Assembly (NCBI GenBank): GCA_964475115.1
Contig: CAYYVJ010000090.1
Coordinates: forward strand, 1 to 7,309
Reading direction: 5' to 3'
Length of the DNA stretch: 7,309 nt
Source: CAYYVJ01 sp964475115
GTDB lineage: Bacteria; Bacillota; Clostridia; Lachnospirales; Lachnospiraceae
A program made the position numbers and the translations under genes. A model generated the notes under the pieces. That model was not told the origin of the DNA. It saw nothing but the letters and a program-made list of their open reading frames with translations, and did no database searches. Shown piece by piece: positions 5,716 to 7,309 of the stretch (its first letter is position 1; each line of letters starts with the position of its first letter).

Positions 5716-6486
5716 CTAAATTGCACCTACACTATTTACTGCTTTATCTAGTGTTTCATCAATTGCCTGTATCACCTTTTGATTGCTTTCATAGGCTCTT
5801 GTAATCGTAATCATTTCTACCATTTCTGAAATTACATTTACATTGGAAGTTTCTAAAAATCCTTGAGTCACAGATGCTGTAGCTTCTTTAGGTGTAGCTC
5901 CTTCTACTTCTTGGTACATGTTCTCGCCATATTTCTCTAAATAGTCGTAATCTTCAAAATCTAACAAGACCAAAGTATCTACTAAAACTCCATCTTCATA
6001 GATGTCACCTTGGCTTCCAATTCTAATATCAGCGGTAGTAGATAAGCTAATATCTCCACCTTGTCCTTGAACAAAATCTCCATCTTTGGTAACCAAGTAT
6101 CCGTCTTTTGACAAGGTAAAAGAACCATCTCTTGTGTATTTCGTAGATGTTACCCCTGCTTTATTTGTAAAAGAGATTTCAAAAAATCCATCTCCACCTA
6201 ATGCTAAATCAAAATCATTTCCAGTTTCTTTAAAAGAACCCTGTCCATAATCTGTGTAGTTCTCTCCAATTTTAACACCTAGATTCAATTTACCAATGTT
6301 TTTATCTACATAGGATTCAGAACCATCTTTTAACTTTGTCATTAGAACTTCATCAAATGCTTGAGCTACACTACCTTCTCTTTTATAACCTGTAGTAGCT
6401 GAATTAGCCAAGTTATTGGTGATTGTATCCAATCGGTGTTGTTGATTTAACATTCCTGTGTAAGCTGTATATAATCCTCTTACCAT
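5716..6486 (-). CDS. flhO: FlgF/FlhO-type flagellar rod protein
   Basis: This 256-residue protein starts MVRGLYTAYTGMLNQQ and has the rod-protein motif LDTITNNLANSATTGYKRE (19-37). A central basal-body core carries DLALGGDGFFEI and YTRDGSFTLS, and the C-terminal helix TQGFLETSNVNVISEMVEMITITRAYE spans 207-233. The protein is a paralogue of the gene directly downstream. Position after mreB/mbl and before the FlgG-type gene matches B. subtilis mbl-flhO-flhP, so it is named flhO; it corresponds in role to the proximal rod protein FlgF. FlgF and FlgG families are hard to separate without a tree, so the rod position is inferred from gene order. AAGGAG lies 8 nt upstream of the ATG. The gap to the mreB stop is 31 nt with no terminator or evident promoter, consistent with one operon. 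Confidence 0.88.
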   Translation of the reverse strand: MVRGLYTAYTGMLNQQHRLDTITNNLANSATTGYKREGSVAQAFDEVLMTKLKDGSESYVDKNIGKLNLGVKIGENYTDYGQGSFKETGNDFDLALGGDGFFEISFTNKAGVTSTKYTRDGSFTLSKDGYLVTKDGDFVQGQGGDISLSTTADIRIGSQGDIYEDGVLVDTLVLLDFEDYDYLEKYGENMYQEVEGATPKEATASVTQGFLETSNVNVISEMVEMITITRAYESNQKVIQAIDETLDKAVNSVGAI

Positions 6487-6517
6487 CTTTTATACTCCTT
6501 ATTATAAATTAGATTTC

Positions 6518-7309
6518 TTAGTCCCTCTTACCACTTAAGAACTCTATATATTTACCTGTTCCAATAGCAACTGCTGTCATTGGATCATCAGCTGTCATCG
6601 TATTAATTCCAGTACGTTCTTCAATCAACTCTTCTAACCCTTGCAACAAACAACCACCACCTGTTAATACAATTCCACGGTCTGCAATATCTGCTGCTAA
6701 TTCTGGAGGAGTCTTTTCTAAGACACTATGAACCGCTTCCACTATTTGAGAAGTAATTTCTCTTAGAGCTTCTTCTGTTTCGTCTGAACTTACACTAATC
6801 GTCTTTGGTAAACCAGTTACAAGATTCCGTCCTCTTACATCCATGGTCGCATTTTCTGGTCTCTTAAATGCAGAACCTATTTTAATCTTAATCTCTTCTG
6901 CTGTTCTCTCACCAATTAATAAATTGTGTTTTTTACGCATATATCTAACAATTGCTTCATCAAAATCATCACCTGCAACCTTAATAGAAGTACTTACTAC
7001 CGTACCTCCTAAAGAAATAACTGCAATATCTGTCGTTCCGCCACCTATATCTACGATCATGTTTCCACATGGCTTAGATATGTCGATTCCAGCTCCAATT
7101 GCTGCTGCTATAGGTTCTTCGATAATAGAAACTTCTCTAGCACCTACTTGATACGTTGCGTCTTCTACTGCTTTTTTCTCAACTTCTGTTACACCACTTG
7201 GCACACATACGCTGATGCGAGGTTTTCTAAAGGTTCTTTTTCCCAAAGCCTTCTTTATAAAATATCGTAACATTTTCTCAGTTACTGTATAGTCCGAAAT
7301 TACCCCTTG
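6518..7309 (-). CDS. mreB: MreB/Mbl-family actin-like cell-shape protein, N-terminus cut off
   Basis: The frame stays open to the right edge, so 263 C-terminal residues are visible and about 70 N-terminal residues are missing, by comparison with the usual 330-340. The visible part starts QGVISDYTVTEKM, in the region before the family's 'MLRYFIKK'. Actin-fold motifs are intact: IEEPIAAAIGAG (visible residues 63-74), the phosphate-2 loop DIGGGTTD (87-94) and the adenosine motif LTGGG (215-219), with KTPPELAADIADRG just before it. MreB-type proteins form membrane-bound filaments that organise cell-wall elongation. CVPSG, ISLGG and PPELAADI look MreB-like, but synteny with flhO/flhP matches B. 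subtilis mbl, so it may be the Mbl-type paralogue. The internal methionine at 7273 is not the start. No signs of disruption. Confidence 0.93.
   Translation of the reverse strand, partial: QGVISDYTVTEKMLRYFIKKALGKRTFRKPRISVCVPSGVTEVEKKAVEDATYQVGAREVSIIEEPIAAAIGAGIDISKPCGNMIVDIGGGTTDIAVISLGGTVVSTSIKVAGDDFDEAIVRYMRKKHNLLIGERTAEEIKIKIGSAFKRPENATMDVRGRNLVTGLPKTISVSSDETEEALREITSQIVEAVHSVLEKTPPELAADIADRGIVLTGGGCLLQGLEELIEERTGINTMTADDPMTAVAIGTGKYIEFLSGKRD

Noticed and set aside
5716..6486. Tandem duplication of the two rod genes as a recent event
   Set aside because: The two proteins share only the termini and core motifs typical of all rod proteins and differ widely elsewhere, so they are ancient paralogues and not a recent repeat.
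6843..7151. Plus-strand reading frame of 102 codons opposite mreB
   Set aside because: It is the complement of the conserved MreB nucleotide-binding region, and its Pro/Ile/Ser-rich composition is what that complement yields.
7271..7273. Methionine codon as the true start of the mreB gene
   Set aside because: The frame continues open to 7309 and the upstream residues (GVISDYTVTEK) match the family, so the gene is simply cut by the window edge.

Overview
This AT-rich window carries about ten genes, all on the minus strand, so transcription runs from high to low coordinates. Gene content and order point to a flagellated, Gram-positive, low-GC member of the Firmicutes, most likely a clostridium and plausibly of the Lachnospiraceae. 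The basis is the pairing mreB/mbl-flhO-flhP and the series comFC-yvyF-(flgM/flgN)-flgK, both of which occur in Bacillus subtilis. The species-level assignment is inference.

In the direction of transcription there are three blocks. Block 1 (about 7309-4496) is a partial mreB/mbl gene entering from the right edge, then a FlgF/FlhO-type rod protein, a FlgG/FlhP-type rod protein and a short single-domain FlgJ rod-binding protein. It closes with a strong stem-loop terminator that overlaps the flgJ stop codon. Block 2 (about 4439-1013) is recD2 (a 5'-3' DNA helicase), comFC (a phosphoribosyltransferase-like competence protein) and yvyF (a zinc-ribbon/HTH flagellar-operon protein). recD2 and comFC overlap by 47 nt, and the comFC stop abuts the yvyF ribosome binding site. 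A second stem-loop terminator closes this block. Block 3 (about 971-1) is flgN (export chaperone), flgM (anti-sigma-28 factor) and the first 12 codons of a gene that looks like flgK. It is preceded by a sequence resembling a sigma-28 (SigD/FliA) promoter.

Read together, block 1 would supply early structural parts of the flagellar rod beside a cell-wall cytoskeleton protein. Block 3 would supply late genes: the chaperone for hook-associated proteins, the sigma-28 inhibitor and the hook-filament junction protein. A sigma-28 promoter ahead of flgM would give the usual feedback loop, in which sigma-28 drives its own inhibitor until FlgM is exported. Block 2 is DNA repair/uptake-type functions embedded between flagellar genes, a variant of the B. 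subtilis comF-flagellar arrangement with RecD2 where ComFA would be.

There is no stretch over 300 bases without a gene; the longest non-coding intervals are 898-1066 and 4440-4526. I saw no tRNA, rRNA, CRISPR array, insertion sequence or attachment site. The window looks like core chromosome, not accessory DNA, and I did not find a wholly novel system. The items most worth a second look are the promoter/terminator architecture around flgN, a sigma-28-like sequence inside comFC, the recD2/comFC overlap and the little-studied YvyF protein.
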